Source: Bacteroidota bacterium
GTDB lineage: Bacteria; Bacteroidota; Bacteroidia; Chitinophagales; Chitinophagaceae
Direction: 5' to 3'
Length of the DNA: 11,219 nucleotides
Assembly: GCA_023422565.1 (NCBI GenBank)
Contig: JAFAGR010000060.1
Span: forward strand, 1-11,219
Shown: in pieces, positions 1 to 6,130 of the stretch
Layout: every line of letters starts with the position of its first letter
Numbering within the stretch: position 1 is the stretch's first letter
Notes under the pieces: generated by a model
What the model was told of the DNA's origin: nothing
Database searches by the model: none
What the model saw: only the letters and a program-made list of their open reading frames with translations
Made by a program: the position numbers and the translations under genes

Positions 1-1
1 A

Positions 2-403
2 TATAAGACAATTACCGCGGAGATGGCGAAGTTTAAACCAGACTACTCCACCCCGCCTGATGATAAACTGACAAAAAAGATAAAGGAAGTGATTGACCTC
101 AAGGGCGGCTTCAACATTAATGAGGCAATAGCATTTAAACTAGAGGAAGACAGGAAAGAGAACAAAATACCCGAAGCGGAGTGGAGAGCGCTTGCCACAT
201 ATATGACCGGAGAAGGCGCTTCAAAGATAAACAACGCGGTGATCTGGATCTACCGAAGCCATTTCACTTATAAAGACTTGAAGCAGCTCGTTAAATTTTA
301 CAGCACTTCCGCCGGAAAAAAAATGAATGAAGTATTTCCTTTACTGATGCTTAAATCTCTGATGGCTGCAGAGTACGTGAAAGAGAATTATCAAAACAAA
401 TAA
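2..403 (+). CDS. DUF2059-type protein, 5' end cut by window
   Basis: The frame is open from base 2, and the first ATG (23) is preceded by in-frame codons with no stop. The gene therefore probably begins before the window, and an upstream secretion signal may be missing. Numbered from that ATG, the C-terminal part carries a helix-rich segment at about residues 81-105 (FTYKDLKQLVKFYSTSAGKK) that matches the pattern typical of DUF2059: an F-T-x-x-[DE]-L-K start, then aromatic-Y-x-S-x-A-G-K-K. DUF2059 proteins are small, usually exported helical proteins without an established biochemical function. The stop lies only 13 bases before the Dps start, so the two are probably co-transcribed. The family call is from memory of the motif; the role is unknown. 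Confidence 0.75.
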   Translation, partial: YKTITAEMAKFKPDYSTPPDDKLTKKIKEVIDLKGGFNINEAIAFKLEEDRKENKIPEAEWRALATYMTGEGASKINNAVIWIYRSHFTYKDLKQLVKFYSTSAGKKMNEVFPLLMLKSLMAAEYVKENYQNK

Positions 404-416
404 ATTCGTTTTTACC

Positions 417-884
417 ATGCAAAAGAAAAATCCTAACAGCAAAGAAGTTTCGCAGATCGCGGAAGACCTAAATATAATTCTGGCGAACTACATGGTATTT
501 TATCAGAACACCCGAGGATTTCACTGGAACATAAAGGGCGACAAGTTCTTTGAAATGCATGCAAAATTTGAAGAACTATATAACGACCTGCTTTTAAAAA
601 TTGATGAAATTGCGGAAAGAATTCTGACACTCGGAAAGCAGCCTTTGCACACCTTTGAAGATTATATTACCAACGCAGAAATAAAGCCGGTGAAGAACGT
701 TTCCGATGCCGATAAAAGCGTGAGGTCTATTTTATCCTCCTTTGAAATACTGCTGGGCCTGCAACGTTCATTGTTAAAGAAAACCGAAGAAGCGGATGAT
801 GAAGGTACTAATGCAATGATGAGTGATTACATTCGCGAGCAGGAAAAACTTATATGGATGTATAACGCATACCTGGGAAAATAA
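417..884 (+). CDS. dps: Dps-family DNA-binding ferritin-like protein
   Basis: Dps proteins form dodecameric shells in the cytoplasm that oxidise Fe(II), usually with hydrogen peroxide, store the iron as a mineral, and often coat DNA during stress. At 155 residues the protein has the normal family length. The ferroxidase signature is visible: His36 in the GFHWNIKG motif, His48 and Glu52 in the next turn, then Asp63 and Glu67 in KIDEIAERI. These correspond to the residues that bind iron at the dimer interface in family members such as Listeria Dps. The C-terminal helix ends in MYNAYLGK, and the Lys-rich N-terminus could contact DNA. The stop codon TAA shares a base with a possible ATG of the next gene, which suggests translational coupling. 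No OxyR-like or Fur-like site was identified. Confidence 0.95.
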   Translation: MQKKNPNSKEVSQIAEDLNIILANYMVFYQNTRGFHWNIKGDKFFEMHAKFEELYNDLLLKIDEIAERILTLGKQPLHTFEDYITNAEIKPVKNVSDADKSVRSILSSFEILLGLQRSLLKKTEEADDEGTNAMMSDYIREQEKLIWMYNAYLGK

Positions 885-892
885 TGATCATT

Positions 893-1597
893 ATGAAAAA
901 TCTATTCTTACTCTTTATTGCGGTCACGGCATTTACAGCTTGCGCGGCGCAACAGGAGAAAGTACAACTAAGCGCAAAAGCATTTCACGACAGCATAGAA
1001 GCTGACCCGGGCATTATTGTGCTTGACGTTCGAACCCCGGGTGAATATTCGAAAGGCTTCCTGAACCGTGCCGTAAATATGGACTATGATGGTGAAGATT
1101 TTGAGCAACGAATTGCGAAGCTGGATAAGAACAATAAGTATTATGTATACTGCCTGGCCGGAGGGAGAAGCAGCTCGGCGATAAAGGAAATGCAAAAGTT
1201 AGGATTGAACGTAACCGAACTCAAGGGCGGTATAATTGCCTGGAAAAAAGAGGAACTGCCTGTAGTGGAAATGGAATCGGTAAGGGATAAAATTTCGAGA
1301 GAAGATTATGGTAAATTAATCTCAGGTGGCGTGGTGCTTGTAGATTTCTATGCGCCGTGGTGCGGGCCATGCAGGAAGATGGAGCCATATATTAATGACC
1401 TGCAAAAAAAATACGATGGTAGTGTGCAGATTGTCCGCATAAATATCGATGAGAATAAAAATTTGGCGGGAGAATTGGGTGTAATGGAAATTCCCGTGCT
1501 GAAAGTTTTTACATCGGGTAAGGAAAAGTGGGATCATCGCGGCCTCGCTTCCAAAGCAGAGATAGAAAATGCGCTGCTTGCGGAATTGAAAAAATAA
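893..1597 (+). CDS. secreted rhodanese-thioredoxin fusion, likely lipoprotein
   Basis: This is a two-domain redox or sulfur protein placed outside the cytoplasm. Counting from the possible ATG at 884, an N-terminal hydrophobic stretch ends in FTAC (Cys20), a plausible lipobox. A rhodanese domain spans about residues 28-125, with VLDVRTPGEY and the active-site loop CLAGGR beginning at Cys90. A thioredoxin domain spans about 135-237, with the WCGPC motif (159-163) and the cis-proline in EIPV (Pro204). Both catalytic centres look intact. Rhodaneses carry persulfide sulfur on cysteine, and thioredoxins reduce disulfides or persulfides, so the fused domains could work on the same sulfur intermediate; that is inference. 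I chose the ATG at 893 because a GGGAAAA stretch sits at better spacing and the protein then begins MKN. The ATG at 884 overlaps the Dps stop and remains possible. Confidence 0.92.
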   Translation: MKNLFLLFIAVTAFTACAAQQEKVQLSAKAFHDSIEADPGIIVLDVRTPGEYSKGFLNRAVNMDYDGEDFEQRIAKLDKNNKYYVYCLAGGRSSSAIKEMQKLGLNVTELKGGIIAWKKEELPVVEMESVRDKISREDYGKLISGGVVLVDFYAPWCGPCRKMEPYINDLQKKYDGSVQIVRINIDENKNLAGELGVMEIPVLKVFTSGKEKWDHRGLASKAEIENALLAELKK

Positions 1598-1616
1598 AAT
1601 TCAATTAACAGAATAC

Positions 1617-2102
1617 ATGAAACGAATTATTTTATTAGTGCTTTCCGCCGGATTATTCTCCTGTAACAGCGGAGATGACCGGGATGCAGATGTAACCGTA
1701 GACACCATCGCTACAGAGAAACCTGATTCTACCGTGGCAATAGGCGATGCCGCATACTTCTGGGAATATTCAGATGATGGCTCGGGTAATCCCGCTCTTC
1801 GTAAAAGCAGGCCAATTTCCGCAGACTCTATGAACTACCAGGCCGTGCTTGCTCTTACCAATGCGCAGTATCCCGAGATTAAACTGGAAACAGAAAAATT
1901 ATCAAACGATACACTGGTGCTTCGGATAAAGGACAGCAAATATCTCACCCAACGCATGGGTTCATCCGGACCGGAAATGTATTTGAAAGAATTAGTGTAT
2001 AACCTGACGGAACTTCAAAATATACATTACGTACGCGTGAATTTCACGGAAGGCGACCACGCCCGGCCCGGTGTATATAGCCGCGCAGACTTTATTCAAT
2101 AA
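1617..2102 (+). CDS. small lipoprotein with possible GerMN-like domain
   Basis: This is a 161-residue protein with a short signal peptide and a good lipobox, LFSC, with Cys16 as the lipidation site. An acidic, threonine-rich linker (about residues 18-42) follows. The C-terminal half has the shape of a GerMN-like fold: a strand in DTLVLRIKD (98-106), a helix in PEMYLKELVYNLTEL (119-133), then a strand in IHYVRVNFTEG (136-146). GerMN domains occur in spore-germination and envelope proteins and often end in a phrase like the one seen here, but the match is by eye and weak. No catalytic residues stand out. It lies 19 bases after the rhodanese-thioredoxin gene and is the last gene before a strong terminator, so it probably belongs to the same transcript. 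Confidence 0.85.
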   Translation: MKRIILLVLSAGLFSCNSGDDRDADVTVDTIATEKPDSTVAIGDAAYFWEYSDDGSGNPALRKSRPISADSMNYQAVLALTNAQYPEIKLETEKLSNDTLVLRIKDSKYLTQRMGSSGPEMYLKELVYNLTELQNIHYVRVNFTEGDHARPGVYSRADFIQ

Positions 2103-2123
2103 AAGAAATCAGCCAAAAAAAGC

Positions 2124-2148
2124 AAGCCCCGAACATGCGGGGCTTTTT
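2124..2148 (+). terminator. rho-independent terminator after four-gene run
   Basis: A perfect 8-bp stem, AAGCCCCG paired with CGGGGCTT, encloses a six-base loop and runs into a stretch of T. It lies 22 bases after the stop of the small lipoprotein gene and separates that run from the L,D-transpeptidase gene. Confidence 0.93.
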
Positions 2149-2251
2149 GGTGTGCTTCATTGGTTAGATAGGTTATAGATATAACGCAGAATTGCACTGA
2201 TTTATTTTGCAGTTCACGTTATTTTGTTTCAAGCGATAAGGTGGAATCAGC

Positions 2252-2259
2252 TATATTTG
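2252..2259 (+). promoter_or_regulatory. candidate -7 element for the L,D-transpeptidase gene
   Basis: TATATTTG matches the Bacteroidota housekeeping -7 consensus TAnnTTTG exactly and sits 21 bases before the ATG at 2281. It would give a very short leader and places transcription start downstream of the alternative TTG start at 2224. The nearest TTTG upstream (2223-2226) is about five bases too far for a standard -33 element. A 7-of-8 match, TTATTTTG at 2202-2209, is a competing candidate. Confidence 0.35.
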
Positions 2260-2280
2260 AGAAAGCCATTCACTAAATAC

Positions 2281-3900
2281 ATGATCAGAATTTTTTGGGC
2301 TTTTTTACTGGCTGCCAGCGCCCTGTTCTGCAACTCCTCCTGCAAAAACGGAAAAACCGAGCCTGTAATAATTACCCGCGACACCACCATCACACCAGAA
2401 ACTGCCATCACTGCGATGGTACTGGACAGTGCCGGAGTTGAAAAATATATTCAAACCTCCAGGCTTAACGAATCGGCCGCGCAACGGCTTAGAAACTTTT
2501 ATGTAGCGCGTAATTACCAATATACCTGGTTTGACGAGTCGGGTATCACCCAGCAGGCCCGCGGGTTCTGGAATCTCTACAATTACTATTTAACCTACAA
2601 CCCAGACAGTACATTGCAGGATAAAGAACTTCAGAGAGAAATGTCTCATTTCTTAGACGACAGCCTTTATTACAAGAGCACGAGAAAACTTCCGGATACC
2701 GAACTGAGGCTCACCCGGTATTTTTTTGATTATGCCCAATACGCCTATGCGGGTAAGATTGATCCTTCAGAACTGCAATGGCACATCCCAAGAAAAAAAC
2801 TTGATGTGGTAGCCTTGCTTGATTCACTCTTAAAAACCGGCGGCGCCGACATTCAGGCATGGGAACCTGTGAATGAGAATTATCTCAGAATGCAGGAAAA
2901 GCTCAGGCAATATTCCGATATCCGCGACGCAGGCGGATGGGACACCCTAGCGGTCAGCAAGAAAATTTCACCCGGCGATGATGCTGCCTTCATACGAGAG
3001 GTAAAGAGGCGGCTTTACCGTGAAGGTTTGCTTGCAGTAGAGGACACTTCATCGGTATACGACTCCACAATGAAAAAAGCGGTGGCTAAGGCACGCTCAC
3101 GGTATGGGTTAAACGAAAAAGGCGGATGGGACAAATCGCTCGTTTCCGAATTGAATGTATCTGTAGAGAAACGGATAAGGCAGATACTGGTGAATATGGA
3201 AAGAATGAGATGGCTGCCAAAACCGGCAAGCGATACCTTGATCGTGGCAAACATCCCCGACTTTAAATTGCGCGTGTTTGAAGGAAAGAATGTTGCGCTT
3301 GATATGAACATTGTGGTGGGCAAACAGGGAACGAACTCCGTGATCTTCACAAATATGCTCAAGTACATTGTGTTTTCACCCTACTGGAATGTACCCTACT
3401 CCATTTCAAAGAATGAGATATTGCCGGCCATAAATCGTAACAAGAATTACCTGGCAAGAAACAATATGGAAATAACCGGTTACAATGGAAAGGTGCCTGT
3501 GGTAAGGCAAAAGCCGGGAGTGAACAATTCCCTGGGGCGAGTGAAATTTTTATTTCCTAACAGCTATAACATATATTTTCACGACACTCCCTCAAAAAGT
3601 TTATTTGAACGGGAACAACGCGCATTCAGCCATGGTTGCATCCGCCTTCAAAAACCGTTTGAACTTGCAAAATATTTACTCAGGCATCAACCCCAATGGA
3701 CAGATGACAGCATTCGCGTAGCCATGGATCAGGATAAAGAAACCTGGGTAACGCTTCCTTCCGCGGTGCCGGTGTTCATTACTTACCTCACTTCTTATGT
3801 AGATAACAATGGCGACATCCATTTTACGCGTGATATATATGGGCACGATAAAAAACTTGAGGAAAAACTCTTTCATGCATCAGTTGCATCGAAAGATTGA
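2281..3900 (+). CDS. L,D-transpeptidase, YcbB/LdtD type
   Basis: The enzyme makes peptidoglycan cross-links, typically 3-3 links between diaminopimelate residues, in the periplasm. From the ATG at 2281 the product has 539 residues. An N-terminal hydrophobic segment (about 2-16) has cysteines at 17 and 21; neither fits a classic lipobox, so it may be a signal peptide or an anchor. A scaffold domain (about 60-210), including the phrase NYQYTWFDESG, is typical of the YcbB group. A peptidoglycan-binding-like segment lies near 232-290. The YkuD catalytic domain spans about 310-475, with SHGCIRL carrying His451 and the nucleophile Cys453. The frame can be extended to a TTG at 2224, but the hydrophobic segment begins directly after the ATG at 2281, which favours the shorter form. 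Its substrate has not been determined. Confidence 0.93.
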   Translation: MIRIFWAFLLAASALFCNSSCKNGKTEPVIITRDTTITPETAITAMVLDSAGVEKYIQTSRLNESAAQRLRNFYVARNYQYTWFDESGITQQARGFWNLYNYYLTYNPDSTLQDKELQREMSHFLDDSLYYKSTRKLPDTELRLTRYFFDYAQYAYAGKIDPSELQWHIPRKKLDVVALLDSLLKTGGADIQAWEPVNENYLRMQEKLRQYSDIRDAGGWDTLAVSKKISPGDDAAFIREVKRRLYREGLLAVEDTSSVYDSTMKKAVAKARSRYGLNEKGGWDKSLVSELNVSVEKRIRQILVNMERMRWLPKPASDTLIVANIPDFKLRVFEGKNVALDMNIVVGKQGTNSVIFTNMLKYIVFSPYWNVPYSISKNEILPAINRNKNYLARNNMEITGYNGKVPVVRQKPGVNNSLGRVKFLFPNSYNIYFHDTPSKSLFEREQRAFSHGCIRLQKPFELAKYLLRHQPQWTDDSIRVAMDQDKETWVTLPSAVPVFITYLTSYVDNNGDIHFTRDIYGHDKKLEEKLFHASVASKD

Positions 3901-3946
3901 ATATGGTACTCTCTTTGTTTAATCAGAAATCTAAAACATTAACTGC

Positions 3947-4390
3947 ATGGCATTTTTTGAAAAAAACCTGTTTGTAAAAAAATCACGGATTCCCGGTTCG
4001 GGGAGAGGATTGTTCACGAAGGTACCGATCCCTAAGGGATCAACGATTGTTGAATATAAAGGGAAGATCACTACATGGGCGAAAGCGAATCATGGCGACG
4101 GATTGAATCCATACTTATTTTTTGTGAACAAGGCTCACGTGATCGACGCATGGCATACTCCAAAACATCTTGCCCGTTATGCAAATGATGGTAAGGGCCT
4201 GGTGAGGGAGAAGGGGCTTTCAAACAATGCGGAGTATGTAACCAAAAACCGAAAAGCCTACATCGAAGCAAAAAAAGATATTCCGGCCGGCGGTGAGATC
4301 TTAGTTGAATATGGTGCTGATTACTGGAGAGTGATAAGACGTAATCTTCGCGAAAAGGCCGCGGAGGAAAGAAAGAAGGTGAATTCATAA
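3947..4390 (+). CDS. stand-alone SET-domain protein (putative lysine methyltransferase)
   Basis: SET-domain enzymes transfer a methyl group from S-adenosylmethionine to protein lysines. The 147-residue product is almost entirely one SET domain. SGRGLF (18-23) is the N-terminal SAM-binding motif. KGSTIVEYKGK (30-40) follows, then ARYANDGKGL...NNAEY (77-97) takes the place of the usual N-H-S/C pseudoknot segment. The C-terminal motif AGGEILVEYGADYW (114-127) provides the conserved tyrosines. A Lys/Arg-rich tail closes the protein. Bacterial proteins of this kind are known in Bacteroidota, but their substrates are mostly unknown; histone-like or ribosomal proteins are guesses. It starts 46 bases after the L,D-transpeptidase. 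A 7-of-8 match to the -7 element at 3910-3917 could give it its own promoter. Confidence 0.9.
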   Translation: MAFFEKNLFVKKSRIPGSGRGLFTKVPIPKGSTIVEYKGKITTWAKANHGDGLNPYLFFVNKAHVIDAWHTPKHLARYANDGKGLVREKGLSNNAEYVTKNRKAYIEAKKDIPAGGEILVEYGADYWRVIRRNLREKAAEERKKVNS

Positions 4391-4431
4391 TCATTTAACA
4401 CGTAAAATTTAATCCTGCATTTTTACCCCGG

Positions 4432-4439
4432 TAACTTTG
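4432..4439 (+). promoter_or_regulatory. Bacteroidota-type -7 promoter element
   Basis: TAACTTTG fits TAnnTTTG exactly and is followed by CA, a common context. It ends 16 bases before the ATG of the 68-residue membrane protein, so transcription would start about 10 bases before that codon. No clear -33 TTG was found at the expected distance. Confidence 0.6.
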
Positions 4440-4455
4440 CAGTAAATTAAAATCA

Positions 4456-4662
4456 ATGAAAACTACTTATACAATTTTAGCGGGAATAGGTGCTTTAGCA
4501 CTGGTGTCGGCAGCGGTATTAATAGCCCGCGGTTTCAATCATGGTAGAAGATTAAGCCATGTATCGAACGAAGGATATGAAACCGCACATGATATTTTGT
4601 ATCCAAACAAACGAAACCGGAAATCAAGCCTCCATTATGGTCCGGTCTTGCCACAAGGTTAA
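4456..4662 (+). CDS. small single-pass membrane protein, unknown function
   Basis: This 68-residue protein has one hydrophobic helix (about residues 6-24, rich in A, L, V and I). A basic patch, RGFNHGRR, follows, then a polar tail with HDILYPNKRNRKSSLHYG. The arrangement suggests one membrane segment with the basic side facing the cytoplasm, although it could also be an uncleaved signal. The ATG is supported by the promoter element just upstream. It begins 65 bases after the SET gene and is followed by 150 bases before the next gene. I do not recognise a family. The charged, Tyr- and His-containing tail is distinctive enough to search for relatives. Confidence 0.75.
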   Translation: MKTTYTILAGIGALALVSAAVLIARGFNHGRRLSHVSNEGYETAHDILYPNKRNRKSSLHYGPVLPQG

Positions 4663-4781
4663 TTGACCGATCTGTTAAAGCTTTTAAAAACTCGGAGCAT
4701 TGTGGTAAAATTTCCCCTTCTTTTCCAAATATGGCATAGTATTGCGGTATACGGCTAAGAACTTGAAACCAAACCAGCAAG

Positions 4782-4799
4782 TTCAATTTTTAAATTGAA
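4782..4799. repeat. perfect inverted repeat in leader of glycine-zipper gene
   Basis: TTCAATTT and AAATTGAA are exact reverse complements separated by two T bases. The repeat ends 13 bases before the ATG at 4813. It is A/T-rich, so a stable RNA hairpin is unlikely, but it could be a protein-binding site. No function is shown. Confidence 0.5.
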
Positions 4800-4812
4800 A
4801 AACTTTTTAACC

Positions 4813-5358
4813 ATGAAACGTTCATTACTTCCTTTAGCCCTGGTTTTTGCCATGGCAGCATGTAATTCAAAAGAAGACGAATCTAAAAGAGACCTGTTAT
4901 ATATTAATGACAGTGCTGCAGTAACCGTTGGTGCAGACACGGCGAAGATTGTTCAACCAGATCCCGTTGTTGCCGCTCCGGCACCCGTACCGTCTTCTAA
5001 TACTACAAGGCCTGCAAACCGCCCGGCTCCCAAGCCTGTAACACAAACTCCTGCCCCGGTGGTTACTGCTCCGGCACCTACACCAACGCCGGAACCTACA
5101 ACGACTGAAAGCCCTGCCACAGGTACAGAAACATCTTCAACCCCCGCTCCTGCACCAGAAAAGAAAGGAATAAGTAAAGGCGCGAAGGGAGCGATCATTG
5201 GAGGTGTAGCCGGTGCTGCAGCAGGCGCTGTGATTGGCAAGGATGTAAAAGGTGCCGTGATCGGAGGAGCCGTTGGTGCTGCAGGTGGTTATATCATTGG
5301 AAGGAAACAGGATAAAAAAGATGGCAGAGTGGGCTCGAAAGACACAACAAATAATTAG
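4813..5358 (+). CDS. glycine-zipper lipoprotein with proline-rich linker
   Basis: The 181-residue product has a signal peptide ending at the lipobox MAAC (Cys17). A charged region (19-48) follows, then a low-complexity linker (about 49-116) built of Pro, Ala, Thr and Val with repeated P-x-P units. A glycine-zipper segment (about 122-164) comes next, with GAIIGGVAGAAAGAVIG and a second similar copy, each spaced by small residues. A Lys/Asp-rich tail ends it. Glycine zippers form tightly packed membrane helices and occur in outer-membrane lipoproteins of the YMGG and 2TM types; they may insert in or brace a membrane. The linker is long enough to span part of the periplasm. I chose the ATG at 4813 over an in-frame TTG at 4795 because it directly precedes the signal peptide. 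Confidence 0.9.
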   Translation: MKRSLLPLALVFAMAACNSKEDESKRDLLYINDSAAVTVGADTAKIVQPDPVVAAPAPVPSSNTTRPANRPAPKPVTQTPAPVVTAPAPTPTPEPTTTESPATGTETSSTPAPAPEKKGISKGAKGAIIGGVAGAAAGAVIGKDVKGAVIGGAVGAAGGYIIGRKQDKKDGRVGSKDTTNN

Positions 5359-5383
5359 TAATATCGCATACAGATTTATTCGG

Positions 5384-5410
5384 AAACCGCCTGTTCTCAG
5401 GCGGTTTTTT
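5384..5410 (+). terminator. rho-independent terminator after glycine-zipper gene
   Basis: A perfect 10-bp stem, AAACCGCCTG paired with CAGGCGGTTT, has a TTCT tetraloop and continues as a run of T. It lies 25 bases after the stop codon at 5358. Confidence 0.94.
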
Positions 5411-5436
5411 AATTCGTGCGATGCTTTTTAAATAAC

Positions 5437-5466
5437 AAAAGAGGCCGTATTAAACAGCCTCTTTTT
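5437..5466 (-). terminator. terminator of the minus-strand run, possibly bidirectional
   Basis: A perfect 9-bp stem, AAAAGAGGC paired with GCCTCTTTT, encloses an 11-base loop. On the minus strand it follows the 20-codon reading frame by about 20 bases and ends in a short T-rich stretch. On the plus strand it has a longer T run, so it could also back up the terminator at 5384-5410. Confidence 0.75.
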
Positions 5467-5486
5467 ATAACGAAACAACGAAAAAA

Positions 5487-5549
5487 TTACGCGGTAAATA
5501 ACAATAGTGCGATGACAAGCAGGTCAAAAATTAAAGCGAGCTTTTTCAT
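5487..5549 (-). CDS. candidate 20-residue membrane microprotein
   Basis: Read on the minus strand, ATG at 5549 to TAA at 5487 encodes MKKLALIFDLLVIALLLFTA. This is two lysines followed by a continuous hydrophobic helix broken only by one Asp at residue 9, the composition of a single-pass membrane microprotein. The frame sits 54 bases after the stop of the 91-residue gene and about 20 bases before a hairpin terminator, so it lies inside a minus-strand transcript and ends right where transcription should stop. No clear ribosome binding site was found, which is normal in Bacteroidota. A 7-of-8 match to the -7 element (minus strand, 5597-5590) might give it its own start. Alternatives are a chance frame in a 3' UTR or a short signal peptide. 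I do not recognise a family. Confidence 0.45.
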   Translation of the reverse strand: MKKLALIFDLLVIALLLFTA

Positions 5550-5603
5550 GGCTCAGGGTTTTAGGATACATTAATTAAACGCCTGCACTTAAACTTAATT
5601 GTT

Positions 5604-5879
5604 CTATCGCCTGGAAATTTTTACAGAAAACCCTGCCGGAGCCATCTTTATCACTTTTGCTTCCTCAGGCAACCCATCCGCTTCGCACTTCAATTTCGCT
5701 ACAATAGAAGCGTCTTTTATGCCGGCAATCAGGCAGGCTTTATCAAGCGACTTGTGCATACCATAACCCTCAAGTACGGGCTCCAGCATCGGGTATTCGG
5801 GAAATACGAGAAAACGCTTTACAAAATAGATTTCACCTCCCTGCACATTTTTCTTGTAAGCTGAGTAAACTTGTTCCAT
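5604..5879 (-). CDS. conserved-looking small cytoplasmic protein, unknown
   Basis: The product is 91 residues with no signal peptide or membrane segment. It starts MEQVYSAYKKNVQGGEIYFVKRF (given in pieces: Lys/Tyr-rich residues 1-12, then GGEIYFVKRF 14-23). A Pro/Glu/Tyr stretch follows, FPEYPMLEPVLEGYGMH (26-42), then helix-like segments and a basic C-terminus. It contains two cysteines (49 and 65), which do not form a known metal motif. I do not recognise the family and propose no function. The base composition and start ATG look like a real gene. It is transcribed in the same direction as the AsmA gene, 251 bases downstream of it, and a pair of AGGTTAAC repeats lies right before its start. 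Confidence 0.75.
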   Translation of the reverse strand: MEQVYSAYKKNVQGGEIYFVKRFLVFPEYPMLEPVLEGYGMHKSLDKACLIAGIKDASIVAKLKCEADGLPEEAKVIKMAPAGFSVKISRR

Positions 5880-5880
5880 A

Positions 5881-5926
5881 AGGTTAACATTTATTATTAG
5901 TTATATTAGCAACACTGCAGGTTAAC
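5881..5926. repeat. paired AGGTTAAC repeats upstream of the 91-residue gene
   Basis: AGGTTAAC occurs at 5881-5888 and again at 5919-5926, the second extending to the palindrome GGTTAACC. The core GTTAAC is itself palindromic. The first copy touches the minus-strand start codon region, so the pair could be operator half-sites. This is pattern evidence only. Confidence 0.4.
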
Positions 5927-6130
5927 CATGAGGATACAGGGATGGCAATGACGTTTTGCCCAAAGGCATTTCGAGGAGATGGAATAATTTAAGGGAGGTT
6001 GATCAGAGGAATAATGGAGAGGTAAGGTATGTAAGCGATAGTAAATATATGCTCCCGCTTTCATTAATGCAAGCATTTTTAATGCCATTATTATTCACGC
6101 AGGTAGAAGGATTTGGTTTACAGCCTATTA

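Noticed and set aside
4071..4394. A 107-codon minus-strand frame opposite the SET gene
   Set aside because: It has Pro/His/Ser-rich composition without motifs, while the plus strand encodes a clear SET domain.
4953..5240. A 95-codon minus-strand frame rich in Gly, Ala and Val
   Set aside because: It is the antisense of the proline/alanine linker and glycine zipper, and its composition is explained by that repeat. It has no start context.
6074..6087. A short hairpin (AATGC, AA, GCATT, then T run) near the AsmA 3' end
   Set aside because: The stem is only five A/T-rich pairs, and the T run is on the plus strand, where no gene needs terminating. It is not a credible terminator for the minus-strand AsmA gene.
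5906..6088. A 60-codon minus-strand frame between the AsmA gene and the 91-residue gene
   Set aside because: The first part is mildly hydrophobic but the rest is an irregular Cys/His/Pro mix with no motif or promoter. An overlapping plus-strand frame at 5956-6159 is equally unconvincing.
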